Of a stretch of DNA of 64,000 nucleotides, positions 51,183-60,051 are shown piece by piece. Under the pieces are notes generated by a model. The model saw nothing but the letters and a program-made list of their open reading frames with translations, was not told where the DNA came from and did no database searches. The DNA comes from Geodermatophilus obscurus (GTDB lineage Bacteria; Actinomycetota; Actinomycetes; Mycobacteriales; Geodermatophilaceae), in assembly GCF_900115395.1 (NCBI RefSeq), contig NZ_FOWE01000002.1, forward strand, positions 62,001 through 126,000. The letters are read 5' to 3'. The position numbers and the translations under genes were made by a program. Position 1 is the stretch's first letter. Each line of letters opens with the position of its first letter.

Positions 51183-51705
51183 GCGGGGGACCACGCCGAC
51201 CGCGGCGGGTCCGGCGCCGCGCGCCGTCGTGCTGGTGGGCGACGCGTCGCCCTGACCACCCCGGCCCGTCGACGTCGGCTGGGCCGGGGTGGCGATGTCC
51301 CGCGTGCGCCCGGAGCCGGCCCCGCCCGACCGCCCCGGCTGCCCGGTCCCACGCGGGCCGAGGCCGGGCGACCGACGGTGTCCGCGCCACCTCCCGTGCG
51401 GCCGGCCCGACGACGACGGCGCGCGCATCCTCGTCCCCGTCACCACGTCTCCCGTCGTCGCCGTCCCCGGGTAATCGGCCCCTGTGGAGCGTCGTGACGA
51501 TCCGTGGCCGGATCCACACCGCCGCCTCGGGACCAAAGACCTGACCAGCGGGAACGGCGCCCAAGAGGGTTGCGCTGCGTCACCGCCTCTGGTTCGTTGA
51601 CCGCGCTTCGGTGAGCGGGTCACGACCTCCGGGTCGCTGTCCGAGCCCACCACAACGGGGAGGCGCGTCGCGTCCCCCTGTCTTCCCCGAGAAGGGGGGC
51701 GGTCG
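51183..51705 (+). other. 523-bp gene-free region between deacetylase and second initiating transferase
   Basis: It holds a terminator (51256-51292) and presumably the promoter and leader of the gene at 51706. TTGACC at 51596 could be a -35; no -10 at a proper distance is evident. No credible coding frame is seen in either strand. Confidence 0.4.
51256..51292 (+). terminator. 12-bp perfect inverted repeat, terminator
   Basis: CCACCCCGGCCC and GGGCCGGGGTGG with a 13-base loop, 74 bp after the deacetylase stop. Confidence 0.7.
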
Positions 51706-53244
51706 ATGGTCCTCCACGACGTCGGTGTCCCGACCCCCCGCACCGAGGGCACGCCACCCGCCTCGCCGCCGCGGGCCGGTGGCTTCGACCGGCCGGTCGC
51801 GCCGAGGACCGCGGCCGGCCACGGTACCGACACGGGCCGGCGCCGGCACCCCCTCTGGCTGCGCCGCTACCAGGCCGCCACCGTCGTCTCGGACCTGCTC
51901 GCCGCCCTCGCTGCCGGGGCCCTGGCCCACGCCGTCCGATTCGGCACCGAGGTCGTGCCCTCGGCCCTCCAGGCGCTGAGCGCCTTCCCGGTGCTGTGGG
52001 TCGCCGTCGTGGCGCTCGCCGGCGGGCACCGCAGCGCCCACCTCGGCACCGGCACCGAGGAGTACCGGGCGGTGCTGCGTGCCGGCGTCCAGTGCCTGGC
52101 GGTGGTCGCCCTCCTCTCGTACGCCCTCATGCTCTCGGTCTCGCGCGGCCTGGTCGTCATCGCGCTGCCCGGCGCCGTGCTCCTCAGCGCGGTCGGCCGG
52201 CACGTGCTGCGGCGCCGGGTGCACCGGCTGCGGGCCCGCGGTTCCTGCCTGCGGACGGTGGTCGCCGTCGGCCGCTCGATCCCGGTCGCCGACCTCGTCC
52301 GCCAGCTCGACCACGACCGGCACTGCGGGATGACCGTGCTGGCGGCGTGCGTCCCCGACGCCCCCGGGAGCGGTGTCCTGGCCGGGACCGACGTCCCGGT
52401 CCTGGGCGACCTGCAGGCCGCGGCGGCCGTGGCGCGCCGCCTCGACGCCGACACGGTCGCCGTCACCAGCTCCAGCGAGACCGCGGCGGTCTACCTGCGC
52501 CGGCTGTCCTGGGAGCTCGAGGGCAGCGGGATCGAGCTGCTCGTCGCGCCGGGCCTGATGGAGGTCGCCGGCCCCCGCATGCACGTGCGCCCCTTCATCG
52601 GGCTGCCCCTGGTGCACGTGGAGGAGCCGGTCTTCACCGGGCCCACGCGGCTGGTCAAGGAGTTCATCGACCGGACGGCGGCCGCGCTGGCCGTGGTCGT
52701 GCTGCTCCCGCTGCTTCTCGGCGTGGCCCTCGCGGTCCGCCTCGACAGCGCCGGCCCGGTGCTGTTCCGCCAGCAGAGGGTGGGGCGGCTGGGCACCGAC
52801 TTCACGATGCTCAAGTTCCGGACGATGGTGGTCGACGCCGAGCAGCGCCGCGCGGAGCTGGCCGACCGCAACCGCAACGGCGACGGGCCGCTGTTCAAGG
52901 TCGCCGACGACCCGCGGGTCACCCGCGTCGGCCGCGTGCTGCGCCGCTACTCCCTCGACGAGCTGCCGCAGCTGCTCAACGTGCTCACAGGGCGGATGTC
53001 GCTGGTCGGCCCGCGGCCGCCGCTGCCCGACGAGGTGGCCGTCTACGACGACTCCGTCGCCCGGCGGCTGCTGGTCAAGCCCGGGCTGACCGGCCTCTGG
53101 CAGGTGTCGGGCCGCAGCGACCTGACGTGGGACGAGGCGGTGCGGCTGGACCTGCGGTACGTCGAGAACTGGTCCCTCGCGCTCGACCTGCAGATCGTCT
53201 GGAAGACCTTCTACGCCGTCACCCGGTCGTCGGGCGCCTACTGA
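51706..53244 (+). CDS. Polyprenyl-phosphate sugar-phosphate transferase, copy 2
   Basis: 512 residues, same architecture as the gene at 28008: ~60-residue Pro-rich N-terminus, four helices (about 60-160), Rossmann-like domain, membrane helix (about 325-350) and catalytic domain (FRQQRVGRLGTDFTMLKFRT, RRYSLDELPQLLNVLTG, SLVGPRPPLPDEV, KPGLTGLWQVSGRSDL). The C-terminal half is almost identical in motif wording to copy 1, whereas the N-terminal helices differ. GAAGGGGGGCGG before ATG 51706 is the ribosome binding site. It begins the third large island segment and precedes the amino-sugar operon by 85 bp, suggesting it loads the sugar made there (inference). Confidence 0.95.
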   Translation: MVLHDVGVPTPRTEGTPPASPPRAGGFDRPVAPRTAAGHGTDTGRRRHPLWLRRYQAATVVSDLLAALAAGALAHAVRFGTEVVPSALQALSAFPVLWVAVVALAGGHRSAHLGTGTEEYRAVLRAGVQCLAVVALLSYALMLSVSRGLVVIALPGAVLLSAVGRHVLRRRVHRLRARGSCLRTVVAVGRSIPVADLVRQLDHDRHCGMTVLAACVPDAPGSGVLAGTDVPVLGDLQAAAAVARRLDADTVAVTSSSETAAVYLRRLSWELEGSGIELLVAPGLMEVAGPRMHVRPFIGLPLVHVEEPVFTGPTRLVKEFIDRTAAALAVVVLLPLLLGVALAVRLDSAGPVLFRQQRVGRLGTDFTMLKFRTMVVDAEQRRAELADRNRNGDGPLFKVADDPRVTRVGRVLRRYSLDELPQLLNVLTGRMSLVGPRPPLPDEVAVYDDSVARRLLVKPGLTGLWQVSGRSDLTWDEAVRLDLRYVENWSLALDLQIVWKTFYAVTRSSGAY

Positions 53245-53329
53245 TGGACGGCGGACCCCCCGGGCGGGGCGGACGGGCAGTGGACCGGCGCGGAGTGCGC
53301 GCGGTCGGGCACGACACGGAGAGCGGACG

Positions 53330-54403
53330 ATGACGACGACCAACGGCACACCGATCGGCATCGCGGTCATCGGCGCCGGCTACTGGGGACCCAACCTGGT
53401 GCGCAACGCCCAGGTGACGCCGGGCCTGCACCTGGAGTACCTGTGCGACCTCGACGTCGCCCGGGCGCGGGCGGTGCTCGGCGGCTACAGCACCGTGCGG
53501 GCCACCGACGACCTCGACGCGGTGCTCTCCGACCCCGCCGTCGCGGCGGTCGCGGTGGCCACCCCGGCCGCCACGCACGCCGGCATCGCCATGGCCGCGC
53601 TGTCGGCCGGCAAGCACGTGCTGGTCGAGAAGCCGCTGGCGGCCAGCCTCGCCGACGGCGCCAAGCTGGTGCGGACCGCCGAGGACGCCGGGCTCGTCCT
53701 CATGCTCGACCACACCTACTGCTACACGCCGGCCGTCTCCCACCTGCGCGGACTCGTGCGCGGCGGCGAGCTCGGCACCCTGCAGTACCTGGACTCGGTG
53801 CGGATCAACCTGGGCCTGGTGCAGGCCGACGTCGACGTCGTCTGGGACCTCGCCCCGCACGACCTGTCGATCCTCGACTCGCTGCTGCCCGACGACGTGA
53901 CGCCGGTCAGCGTGGCCGCGCACGGCGCCGACCCGCTCGGCTGCGGCCAGGTGTGCGTGGCCCACCTGGCGGTCGAGCTGAGCACCGGGGCGCTGGCACA
54001 CATCCACGTCAACTGGCTGTCCCCGACCAAGGTGCGCACCACGATCGTCGGCGGCTCGCGGCGCACCGCCGTCTGGGACGACCTCAACCCCACGCAGCGG
54101 GTGGCCGTCTACGACCGCTCGATCGAGACCCGTGACCCCGCCGAGCTGGGCGTCGAGGCCCGCAACCAGACGCGGGTGTCCTACCGGATCGGGGACATGG
54201 TCGCCCCGGCCCTCCCCGAGAGAGAGGCACTGCGCACGATGATGGGTGAGTTCGCCGCGGCGATCGGCGAGGGGCGGGCGCCGCTCACCGACGGGCGGTC
54301 GGGCCTGCGGGTCCTGGCGATGCTGGAGGCGGCCAGCGCCAGCCTCCGCCGTGGTGGCGCCGCGGTGCCGGTCGAGCAGCTCCCCGCCGAGGTCGCCGCG
54401 TGA
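53330..54403 (+). CDS. Gfo/Idh/MocA family NAD(P)-dependent oxidoreductase
   Basis: 357 residues. The N-terminal Rossmann fold is VIGAGYWGPNLVRNA, and the catalytic Lys motif is HVLVEKPLAAS; HDLSILDSLL in the second domain holds the conserved His. Such enzymes oxidise UDP-sugars at C3 (WbpB/WlbA) before amination. Its position two genes before a DegT aminotransferase and with a WbpD-like acetyltransferase fits that role. GAGAGCGGACG before ATG 53330 supports the start. It overlaps the SDR gene by GTGA. Exact substrate is inferred only from context. Confidence 0.9.
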   Translation: MTTTNGTPIGIAVIGAGYWGPNLVRNAQVTPGLHLEYLCDLDVARARAVLGGYSTVRATDDLDAVLSDPAVAAVAVATPAATHAGIAMAALSAGKHVLVEKPLAASLADGAKLVRTAEDAGLVLMLDHTYCYTPAVSHLRGLVRGGELGTLQYLDSVRINLGLVQADVDVVWDLAPHDLSILDSLLPDDVTPVSVAAHGADPLGCGQVCVAHLAVELSTGALAHIHVNWLSPTKVRTTIVGGSRRTAVWDDLNPTQRVAVYDRSIETRDPAELGVEARNQTRVSYRIGDMVAPALPEREALRTMMGEFAAAIGEGRAPLTDGRSGLRVLAMLEAASASLRRGGAAVPVEQLPAEVAA

Positions 54404-55410
54404 GCGCCGGGGTGGAGCTCGCCGGCAGCCGGGTGCTGGTCACCGGCGGAGCGGGCACGATCGGGTCGCACGTCGTCGACCAGCTGGTCGACGCCGGCGC
54501 CGCCGAGGTCGTCGTCCTCGACAACCTCGTCCGCGGGCGGCTGGCCAACCTCGACCGGGCGCTGCGCACCGGCGGCGACGTCGTCCGGGTCGTCGAGGGC
54601 GACATCCGCGACGTCGGCCTGGTGCACGACCTCACGCGCGGCAAGGACGTCGTCTTCCACCTCGCCGCGCTGCGGATCACCCAGTGCGCCGAGCAGCCGC
54701 GGCTGGCCCTGGAATCGCTGGTCGACGCCACCTTCACCGTGCTGGAGGCCGCCGCCGAGCACGACGTGGCGAAGGTGGTCGCCTCCTCGTCGGCGTCGGT
54801 GTACGGCCTGGCCGAGGAGTTCCCCACCACCGAGCGGCACCACCCGTACAACAACGACACCTTCTACGGGGCGGCGAAGGCCTTCAACGAGGGCATGCTG
54901 CGCAGCTTCACCGCGATGTACGGCCTGCCCTACGTCGCGCTGCGGTACTTCAACGTCTACGGCCCGCGGATGGACGTCCACGGCGTCTACACGGAGGTCC
55001 TCATCCGCTGGATGGAGCGCATCGCCGCGGGGGAGCCGCCGCTCGTCCTCGGCGACGGCGCACAGACCATGGACTTCGTCCACGTCGAGGACATCGCCCG
55101 CGCCAACCTGCTCGCCGCGCAGGCCGACGTCACCGACGACGTCTTCAACATCGCCTCCGGGACCGAGACCAGCTTGCTCGAGCTGGCCGGCCGGCTGCTG
55201 GCGGCGATGGACTCCGACCTCACCCCGGTTCACGGCGAGGCGCGCAAGGTCAACGCCGTCTCCCGTCGACTGGCCGACGTGACCGCCGCCCGCGAGCGGC
55301 TGGGCTGGACGCCGCGCATCGGCCTCGACGAGGGGCTGCGCGGGCTGGTCGAGTGGTGGCGCACCGAGCAGGCGCCGGTGCAGGCGCCGGTGGAGGGGAC
55401 GCGCGCGTGA
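54400..55410 (+). CDS. NAD-dependent sugar epimerase/dehydratase (extended SDR)
   Basis: 336 residues. VLVTGGAGTIGSHVVDQLVD is the NAD-binding GxxGxxG, LDNLVRGRLANL follows, SSSASVYG holds the catalytic Ser and TFYGAAKAFNE the Tyr-x3-Lys pair. The C-terminal YFNVYGPRMD and LVLGDGAQTMDFVHVEDIA are usual in UDP-sugar 4-epimerases and dehydratases. It has no TGTD-type insertion seen in 4,6-dehydratases of the RmlB class. It may epimerise or dehydrate the UDP-N-acetyl-hexosamine in the operon. GTGA overlaps on both sides show tight coupling. Confidence 0.9.
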   Translation: MSAGVELAGSRVLVTGGAGTIGSHVVDQLVDAGAAEVVVLDNLVRGRLANLDRALRTGGDVVRVVEGDIRDVGLVHDLTRGKDVVFHLAALRITQCAEQPRLALESLVDATFTVLEAAAEHDVAKVVASSSASVYGLAEEFPTTERHHPYNNDTFYGAAKAFNEGMLRSFTAMYGLPYVALRYFNVYGPRMDVHGVYTEVLIRWMERIAAGEPPLVLGDGAQTMDFVHVEDIARANLLAAQADVTDDVFNIASGTETSLLELAGRLLAAMDSDLTPVHGEARKVNAVSRRLADVTAARERLGWTPRIGLDEGLRGLVEWWRTEQAPVQAPVEGTRA

Positions 55411-56567
55411 CCGTCGTCGACACACCGGCGGCCGCGCTGCCGGTCATCCCGGTGATGCGCCCGTGGCTGGGCGAGGAGGAGGCCGCGGCCGCGGCCGAGG
55501 CGGTCGCCTCCGGCTGGGTCGCCCAGGGTCCGCGGGTCCGAGCCTTCGAGGAGGCCTTCGCCCGGCGGGTCGGCGCGGCCGAGGCGGTCGCCGTCTCCAA
55601 CTGCACGACGGCGCTGCACCTGGCGCTGCACCTGGTCGGCGTCGGTCCCGGCGACGAGGTCGTCGTCCCGTCCTTCTCCTTCATCGCCACCGCCAACGCC
55701 GTCCGGCACGCGGGCGCGCATCCGGTCTTCGCCGACGTCGACCTGGTCACGGGCAACCTCACGCCGGAGACGGTCGGGCCGGTGCTGACCGCCCGCACCC
55801 GCGCGGTGATCGTCGTCCACCAGGCCGGCGTGCCCGCCGACACCGCCGCGCTCGGCGCCCTGCTCGACCCCCTCGGCGTCGCCGTCGTGGAGGACGCCGC
55901 CTGCGCGATCGGCAGCACGCTGTACGGGCGGCCGGTGGGCGCAGGTGTGGCGCTCGGGGCCTTCTCCTTCCACCCGCGCAAGCTGGTGACCACCGGCGAG
56001 GGCGGCATGCTCGTGACCTCCTCGGCGGAGGTGGCCGCCCGCGCCCGGCGGCTGCGCGAGCACGGGATGAGCGTCAGTGCCGCCGACCGGCACGCCACCG
56101 GCAGCGTGGCCCCCGAGCAGTACCTGGAGCCGGGGTTCAACTACCGGATGACCGACGTGCAGGCCGCCATCGGGCAGGTCCAGCTCACCCGCCTGGACGC
56201 GATGGTCGCCCGCCGCCGCGAGCTCGCCGCCCGCTACCGGGCGCTGCTCGCCGACCTGCCCGGCGTGCGGCTGGTCGAGGACCCGCCGTGGGGGACGACC
56301 AACCACCAGTCCTGCTGGCTGCTGCTGCCCGAGGACTCCCCGGTCGGCCGCGACGAGCTGCTCGAGAGCCTCGCCGCGGCCGGCATCTCCGGCCGGCGCG
56401 GCATCATGGCCGCCCACCTGGAGCCGGCCTACGCCGACCGGCCGCGGGTGCACCTGCCGGCCACCGAGCGGCTCACCGCCGACAGCCTGGTGCTCCCGCT
56501 GTTCCACCAGATGACCGCGGCCGAGCAGGACCGCGTCGTCGAGGCCCTGCACGCGGCGCTGCGGTGA
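55407..56567 (+). CDS. DegT/DnrJ/EryC1/StrS aminotransferase, copy 1
   Basis: 386-residue PLP enzyme that aminates keto-sugars of nucleotide sugars. VSNCTTALHLALHLVGVGPG is the PLP-phosphate loop, VVVPSFSFIATANAV follows, VEDAACAIGS holds the conserved Asp, and FSFHPRKLVTTGEGGMLV the Lys that binds PLP. FNYRMTDVQAAIGQVQL completes the family pattern. It pairs with the acetyltransferase that overlaps its stop (GTGA), a combination seen in PglE-PglD for 4-acetamido sugars. Compared with the second aminotransferase at 57253 it belongs to a different branch of the family. Confidence 0.94.
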   Translation: MTVVDTPAAALPVIPVMRPWLGEEEAAAAAEAVASGWVAQGPRVRAFEEAFARRVGAAEAVAVSNCTTALHLALHLVGVGPGDEVVVPSFSFIATANAVRHAGAHPVFADVDLVTGNLTPETVGPVLTARTRAVIVVHQAGVPADTAALGALLDPLGVAVVEDAACAIGSTLYGRPVGAGVALGAFSFHPRKLVTTGEGGMLVTSSAEVAARARRLREHGMSVSAADRHATGSVAPEQYLEPGFNYRMTDVQAAIGQVQLTRLDAMVARRRELAARYRALLADLPGVRLVEDPPWGTTNHQSCWLLLPEDSPVGRDELLESLAAAGISGRRGIMAAHLEPAYADRPRVHLPATERLTADSLVLPLFHQMTAAEQDRVVEALHAALR

Positions 56568-57256
56568 GCCGGGCACCCCGTCCGCTGGTCGTCCTCGGTG
56601 CCGGTGGCGCCGCGCGCGAGACCGTCCAGCTCCTGCGCGCCTGCCCCACGGCGGCGGGCGGGCCGGTCACCGTCACCGGCCTGCTCGACGACGACCCCGC
56701 CCGGGCCGGCACCCTCGTCGACGGCGTCCCCGTCCTGGGTCCGACCGCCGCGGCCGCCGACTCCGCGGCCCGCGGCGCGCTGCTGCTGGCCTGCGTGGGC
56801 TCGCCCCGCGACCCCGGCGCGCGCCGGCGCCTGACCGGCCGGCTCGGCCTGCCCGACGAGGTCTGGGCCACCGTCGTCCACCCGCTGGCCGCCGTCTCCC
56901 CGGACAGCACCGTCGGCGCGGGCAGCGTGCTGCACGCCGGCGTCGTCCTCACCGCGGCCGTGACCGTCGGCCGGCACGTGTACGCGATGCCGCACGTGGT
57001 GCTCACCCACGACGACGAGGTCGGCGACGCGGCCACCTTCGGCGCGGGCGTACGGCTCGCCGGCGGCGTCGTCGTCGGCTCGGCGGCCTACCTCGGCTCC
57101 GGCGCGCTCGTCCGCGAGCACCGCCGGATCGGCGCCGGCGCACTCGTCGGCATGGGCAGCGTCGTCGTCCGCGACGTCCCGCCCGGCCAGACCTGGGCGG
57201 GCAACCCGGCCCGCCCGCTCACCACCCCCGCGGCCCTGCTGGAGGCATCCCCGTGA
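56564..57256 (+). CDS. PglD/NeuD-type sugar O- or N-acetyltransferase
   Basis: 230 residues. The N-terminal half is a Rossmann-like PglD_N domain (LVVLGAGGAARETVQLLRA). The C-terminal half is a left-handed beta-helix with VSPDSTVGAGSVLHAGVVLT and AVTVGRHVYAMPHVVLTHDD, in which the His is the probable catalytic base. It is usually specific for a 4-amino-sugar. It overlaps both its neighbouring aminotransferases, so it may act with the one at 55407. Start GTG 56564. Confidence 0.9.
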   Translation: MSRAPRPLVVLGAGGAARETVQLLRACPTAAGGPVTVTGLLDDDPARAGTLVDGVPVLGPTAAAADSAARGALLLACVGSPRDPGARRRLTGRLGLPDEVWATVVHPLAAVSPDSTVGAGSVLHAGVVLTAAVTVGRHVYAMPHVVLTHDDEVGDAATFGAGVRLAGGVVVGSAAYLGSGALVREHRRIGAGALVGMGSVVVRDVPPGQTWAGNPARPLTTPAALLEASP

Positions 57257-58398
57257 CCACCGTCGACGTCCCCGCGGTGACCGGCCCCGTGCCGCTGGTC
57301 GACCTCGGCATCCAGCGCGACCGGGTGGCCGGCGAGGTCGCCGAGGGCTTCGCCCGCGTGCTGGCCACCACCGCCTTCGTGCAGGGGCCCGACGTCGGCG
57401 CCTTCGAGGAGGAGTTCGCCGCCGCCACCGGCCGGGCGCACTGCGTCGGCGTGGGCAACGGCACCGACGCCCTGGAGTTCGCGCTGCGTGCGTGCGGGCT
57501 GGGCCCCGGCGATGCCGTCGCGGTCCCGGCCAACACCTTCCTGGCCAGCGCCGAGGCGATCGTGCGCGCCGGCGCCCGGCCGGTCCCGGTCGACGTCGAC
57601 GACGAGCACCTGCTGCTCGACCCCGCCGCGCTCGACGCCGTCGCCGAGGGGCTGCGGGGCGTGCTGCCGGTGCACCTGTTCGGGCAGATGGCGCCGATGG
57701 CCGCGATCCGCGACGTCGCCGAGCGGCACGGGCTGGTCGTCGTCGAGGACGCCGCCCAGTCCCAGGGCGCCACCCACCGCGGCGTGCCGATGGGCGGCTG
57801 GGGCACCGCGGCCGGCACCAGCTTCTACCCCGGCAAGAACCTCGGCGCCTACGGCGACGCGGGCGCGGTCACCACCGACGACGCCGGCGTCGCCCGCGCG
57901 GTCCGGCTGCTGGCCAACCACGGCAGCGAGGTGAAGTACGAGCACCCCGTGCTGGGCTTCAACTCGCGGATGGACACCCTGCAGGCGGTCGTCCTCCGCG
58001 CCAAGCTGCGCCGGCTGGCCGCCTGGAACGCCGAGCGCGCCGAGGCCGCGCAGCGCTACGCCGACCTGCTCGCCGGCGTCCCGGGCGTGCGGCTGCCCGG
58101 CGTCGCCCCCGGCAACGAGCACGTGTGGCACCTCTACGTCGTGCGGGTGCCCGCCCGCGACGCCGTCCTGGCCGACCTCGCCGCCGCGCGCATCGGCGCC
58201 GGGGTGCACTACCCGGTGCCGGTGCACCTGACCGGCGCCATGGCCGGCGCGATGGCCGGCTCCGGGCCCGGCGCCGCCCCGGTCGCCGAGCGCGCGGCCG
58301 GGGAGATCCTGTCGCTGCCGATCTTCCCGGGGATCACCGCCGCCCAGCAGGAGCGCGTGGCGGCCGAGCTGGCCCGGGCGGTGGTCCGCCGTGGCTGA
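57253..58398 (+). CDS. DegT/DnrJ/EryC1/StrS aminotransferase, copy 2 (WbpE-like)
   Basis: 381-residue PLP aminotransferase. The family marks are VPLVDLGIQRDRV, VGVGNGTDALEFALRACGLG, VPANTFLASAEAIV, VEDAAQSQGATHRG and SFYPGKNLGAYGDAGAV with the PLP Lys. VGNGTDAL with PANTF is the wording of WbpE/FdtB/QdtB-like 3-aminotransferases that act on 3-keto sugars. GGAGG upstream of GTG 57253 is a good ribosome binding site. It overlaps the WbpD-like gene by 8 bp. With the Gfo/Idh oxidoreductase and the acetyltransferase it could make a 2,3-diacetamido sugar. Confidence 0.94.
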   Translation: MTTVDVPAVTGPVPLVDLGIQRDRVAGEVAEGFARVLATTAFVQGPDVGAFEEEFAAATGRAHCVGVGNGTDALEFALRACGLGPGDAVAVPANTFLASAEAIVRAGARPVPVDVDDEHLLLDPAALDAVAEGLRGVLPVHLFGQMAPMAAIRDVAERHGLVVVEDAAQSQGATHRGVPMGGWGTAAGTSFYPGKNLGAYGDAGAVTTDDAGVARAVRLLANHGSEVKYEHPVLGFNSRMDTLQAVVLRAKLRRLAAWNAERAEAAQRYADLLAGVPGVRLPGVAPGNEHVWHLYVVRVPARDAVLADLAAARIGAGVHYPVPVHLTGAMAGAMAGSGPGAAPVAERAAGEILSLPIFPGITAAQQERVAAELARAVVRRG

Positions 58399-58987
58399 GC
58401 CGGCCGGCGTGCGGGTGCACCCGCTGGGGCTGTGCGAGAGCGACGACGTCGGCCCCGGCACGCGGATCTGGGCGTGGGCGCACGTGCTGCCCGGTGCCCG
58501 CCTCGGCGCCGACTGCAACGTCTGCGACCACGCCTACGTCGAGGGCGGCGCCCGGCTCGGCGACCGGGTCACCGTGAAGAACGGCGTGCTCGTCTTCGAC
58601 GGCGTCGACGTCGGCGACGACGTCTTCCTCGGCCCCGGCGTGGTCTTCACCAACGACCTGCGGCCCCGCGCCCACGTGAAGAAGGGTGCCGACGCGCTGC
58701 TGCCCACCGTCGTCGAGGACGGCGTCACGCTCGGCGCCGGCACGGTGGTCGTCTGCGGCACCCGCATCGGCCGCCACGCGTTCGCCGCCGCAGGCTCGGT
58801 GGTCACCCGCGACGTCCCCGCGCACGCCTTCGTGGCCGGCAACCCCGCCCGGCAGCGCGGCTGGGTCTGCGCCTGCGGCGAGCGTCTCGACGGCGACCTC
58901 GCCTGCCCCGCCTGCGGGACGGCGCACACGGAGTCGGAGGCGGGCCTCGGTGTGGCCGCCCAGCAGTACGCGGAGGTGCCGCAGTGA
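58391..58987 (+). CDS. WbpD/WlbB-like N-acetyltransferase with C-terminal zinc ribbon
   Basis: 198 residues, left-handed beta-helix. GLCESDDVGPGTRIWAWAHV opens it as in WlbB/WbpD (UDP-2-acetamido-3-amino-hexuronate N-acetyltransferases). Then VGDDVFLGPGVVFTNDLRPR contains the Asn/Asp site, and GVTLGAGTVVVCGTRIG follows. GWVCACGERLDGDLACPACG at the C-terminus is a CxC/CxxC zinc-ribbon-type ending, present in many WlbB homologues. GTG 58391 overlaps the aminotransferase by 8 bp. N-acetylation of the 3-amino group is inferred from family and context. Confidence 0.92.
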   Translation: MAEPAGVRVHPLGLCESDDVGPGTRIWAWAHVLPGARLGADCNVCDHAYVEGGARLGDRVTVKNGVLVFDGVDVGDDVFLGPGVVFTNDLRPRAHVKKGADALLPTVVEDGVTLGAGTVVVCGTRIGRHAFAAAGSVVTRDVPAHAFVAGNPARQRGWVCACGERLDGDLACPACGTAHTESEAGLGVAAQQYAEVPQ

Positions 58988-60051
58988 GGTTCCACCGCGC
59001 ACTCCCCCTGAGCGCGCCGGCCCGGGTGAGCGTCGTCGTCCCCTGCTACCGCTACGGCAGGTACCTGCACGACGTCGTCGCCAGCGCCCTGGACCAGCCC
59101 GGCCTGGACGTCGACGTGCTCGTCGTCGACGACGCCTCACCGGACGACTCCGCGGCGATCGCCCACGCCATCGCCGAGGAGGAGCCCCGCGTCCGGGTCG
59201 TCGTCAACGACCCGAACCTCGGCCACATCGCCACCTACAACCGCGGCATCGCGGAGGTCACGGGCGACTACGTCGTCCTGCTGTCCGCCGACGACCTCCT
59301 GACCCCGGGGTCGCTGACCCGGTCGGTGGCCCTCATGCAGGCGCACCCGTCCGTCGGCCTGGCCTACGGCTATCCGCTCGAGTTCCGCGGACAGCCGCCC
59401 ACCACGCGCAGCGGTCCGGCGACGTGGATCACCTGGCCCGGACACGAGTGGCTGCACGTCTTCTGCCGCCGGGGCAGGAACCTCGTCTTCAACCCGGAGG
59501 TGGTCCTGCGCCGGGAGGTCATGGCCGAACTGGGTGCCTACGACCCGGCCCTGCCGCACGGAGCGGACATGGACCTGTGGATGCGGACCGCACTGCACTG
59601 GGACGTCGGCCGGGTCGTCGGGCCCGAGCAGGGGCTCTACCGGCAGCACGACGACAACATGCACGTCGAGTCCTTCGGCGGCGTCCTCGACGACCTCGTG
59701 GGTCGCCGGCTGGTCTTCGACCGGGTGCTCCTGGTCTCGGCGAGGGACGTCGTGGCGCCTCCGGAGAGACGGCGACTGCACGCGACCGCGTACCGGGCGC
59801 TCGCCCGGGAGGCCGTCGACCTGGCGATCCGCACCGTCGACGGCGGACACCCGGAGGCCGCCGTCCGCTGCAAGCAGTACCTGGCGTTCGCCGAGGAGAC
59901 CTGGCCGGCCGTCCGGCACGGGCGGGCCTGGCAGGCCGCCGTCGGCCGCCTCGGCGGCGGGTCGTCCGCGCTCCGTGCACGGGCCGGCGAGACGGCACGA
60001 CAGGTCCGCGACAGCGCACGGTGGCGCGTCTGGCGGCGCCTCGGTGTCTGA
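58984..60051 (+). CDS. GT2 family glycosyltransferase
   Basis: 355 residues, GT-A fold. VSVVVPCYRYGRYLHDVVAS opens the domain, VLVVDDASPDDSAAIA is the donor-binding strand, GHIATYNRGIAEVTGDYVVL leads to LSADDLL (DxD-like). HGADMDLWMRTALHWDVG, then a His-rich YRQHDDNMHVESFG acceptor loop. The last 80 residues are helical and basic. It is a clear paralogue of 61558 (same HxHDMxxWxR and YRxHxxNM-type features). GAGGTG before GTG 58984 provides a ribosome site. It overlaps the flippase gene by 8 bp. Confidence 0.9.
   Translation: MRFHRALPLSAPARVSVVVPCYRYGRYLHDVVASALDQPGLDVDVLVVDDASPDDSAAIAHAIAEEEPRVRVVVNDPNLGHIATYNRGIAEVTGDYVVLLSADDLLTPGSLTRSVALMQAHPSVGLAYGYPLEFRGQPPTTRSGPATWITWPGHEWLHVFCRRGRNLVFNPEVVLRREVMAELGAYDPALPHGADMDLWMRTALHWDVGRVVGPEQGLYRQHDDNMHVESFGGVLDDLVGRRLVFDRVLLVSARDVVAPPERRRLHATAYRALAREAVDLAIRTVDGGHPEAAVRCKQYLAFAEETWPAVRHGRAWQAAVGRLGGGSSALRARAGETARQVRDSARWRVWRRLGV

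Noticed and set aside
51076-51564. Minus-strand frames in the gap after the second deacetylase
   Set aside because: Low-complexity Arg/Gly/Ala translations, no start signal, and overlap with a terminator hairpin.
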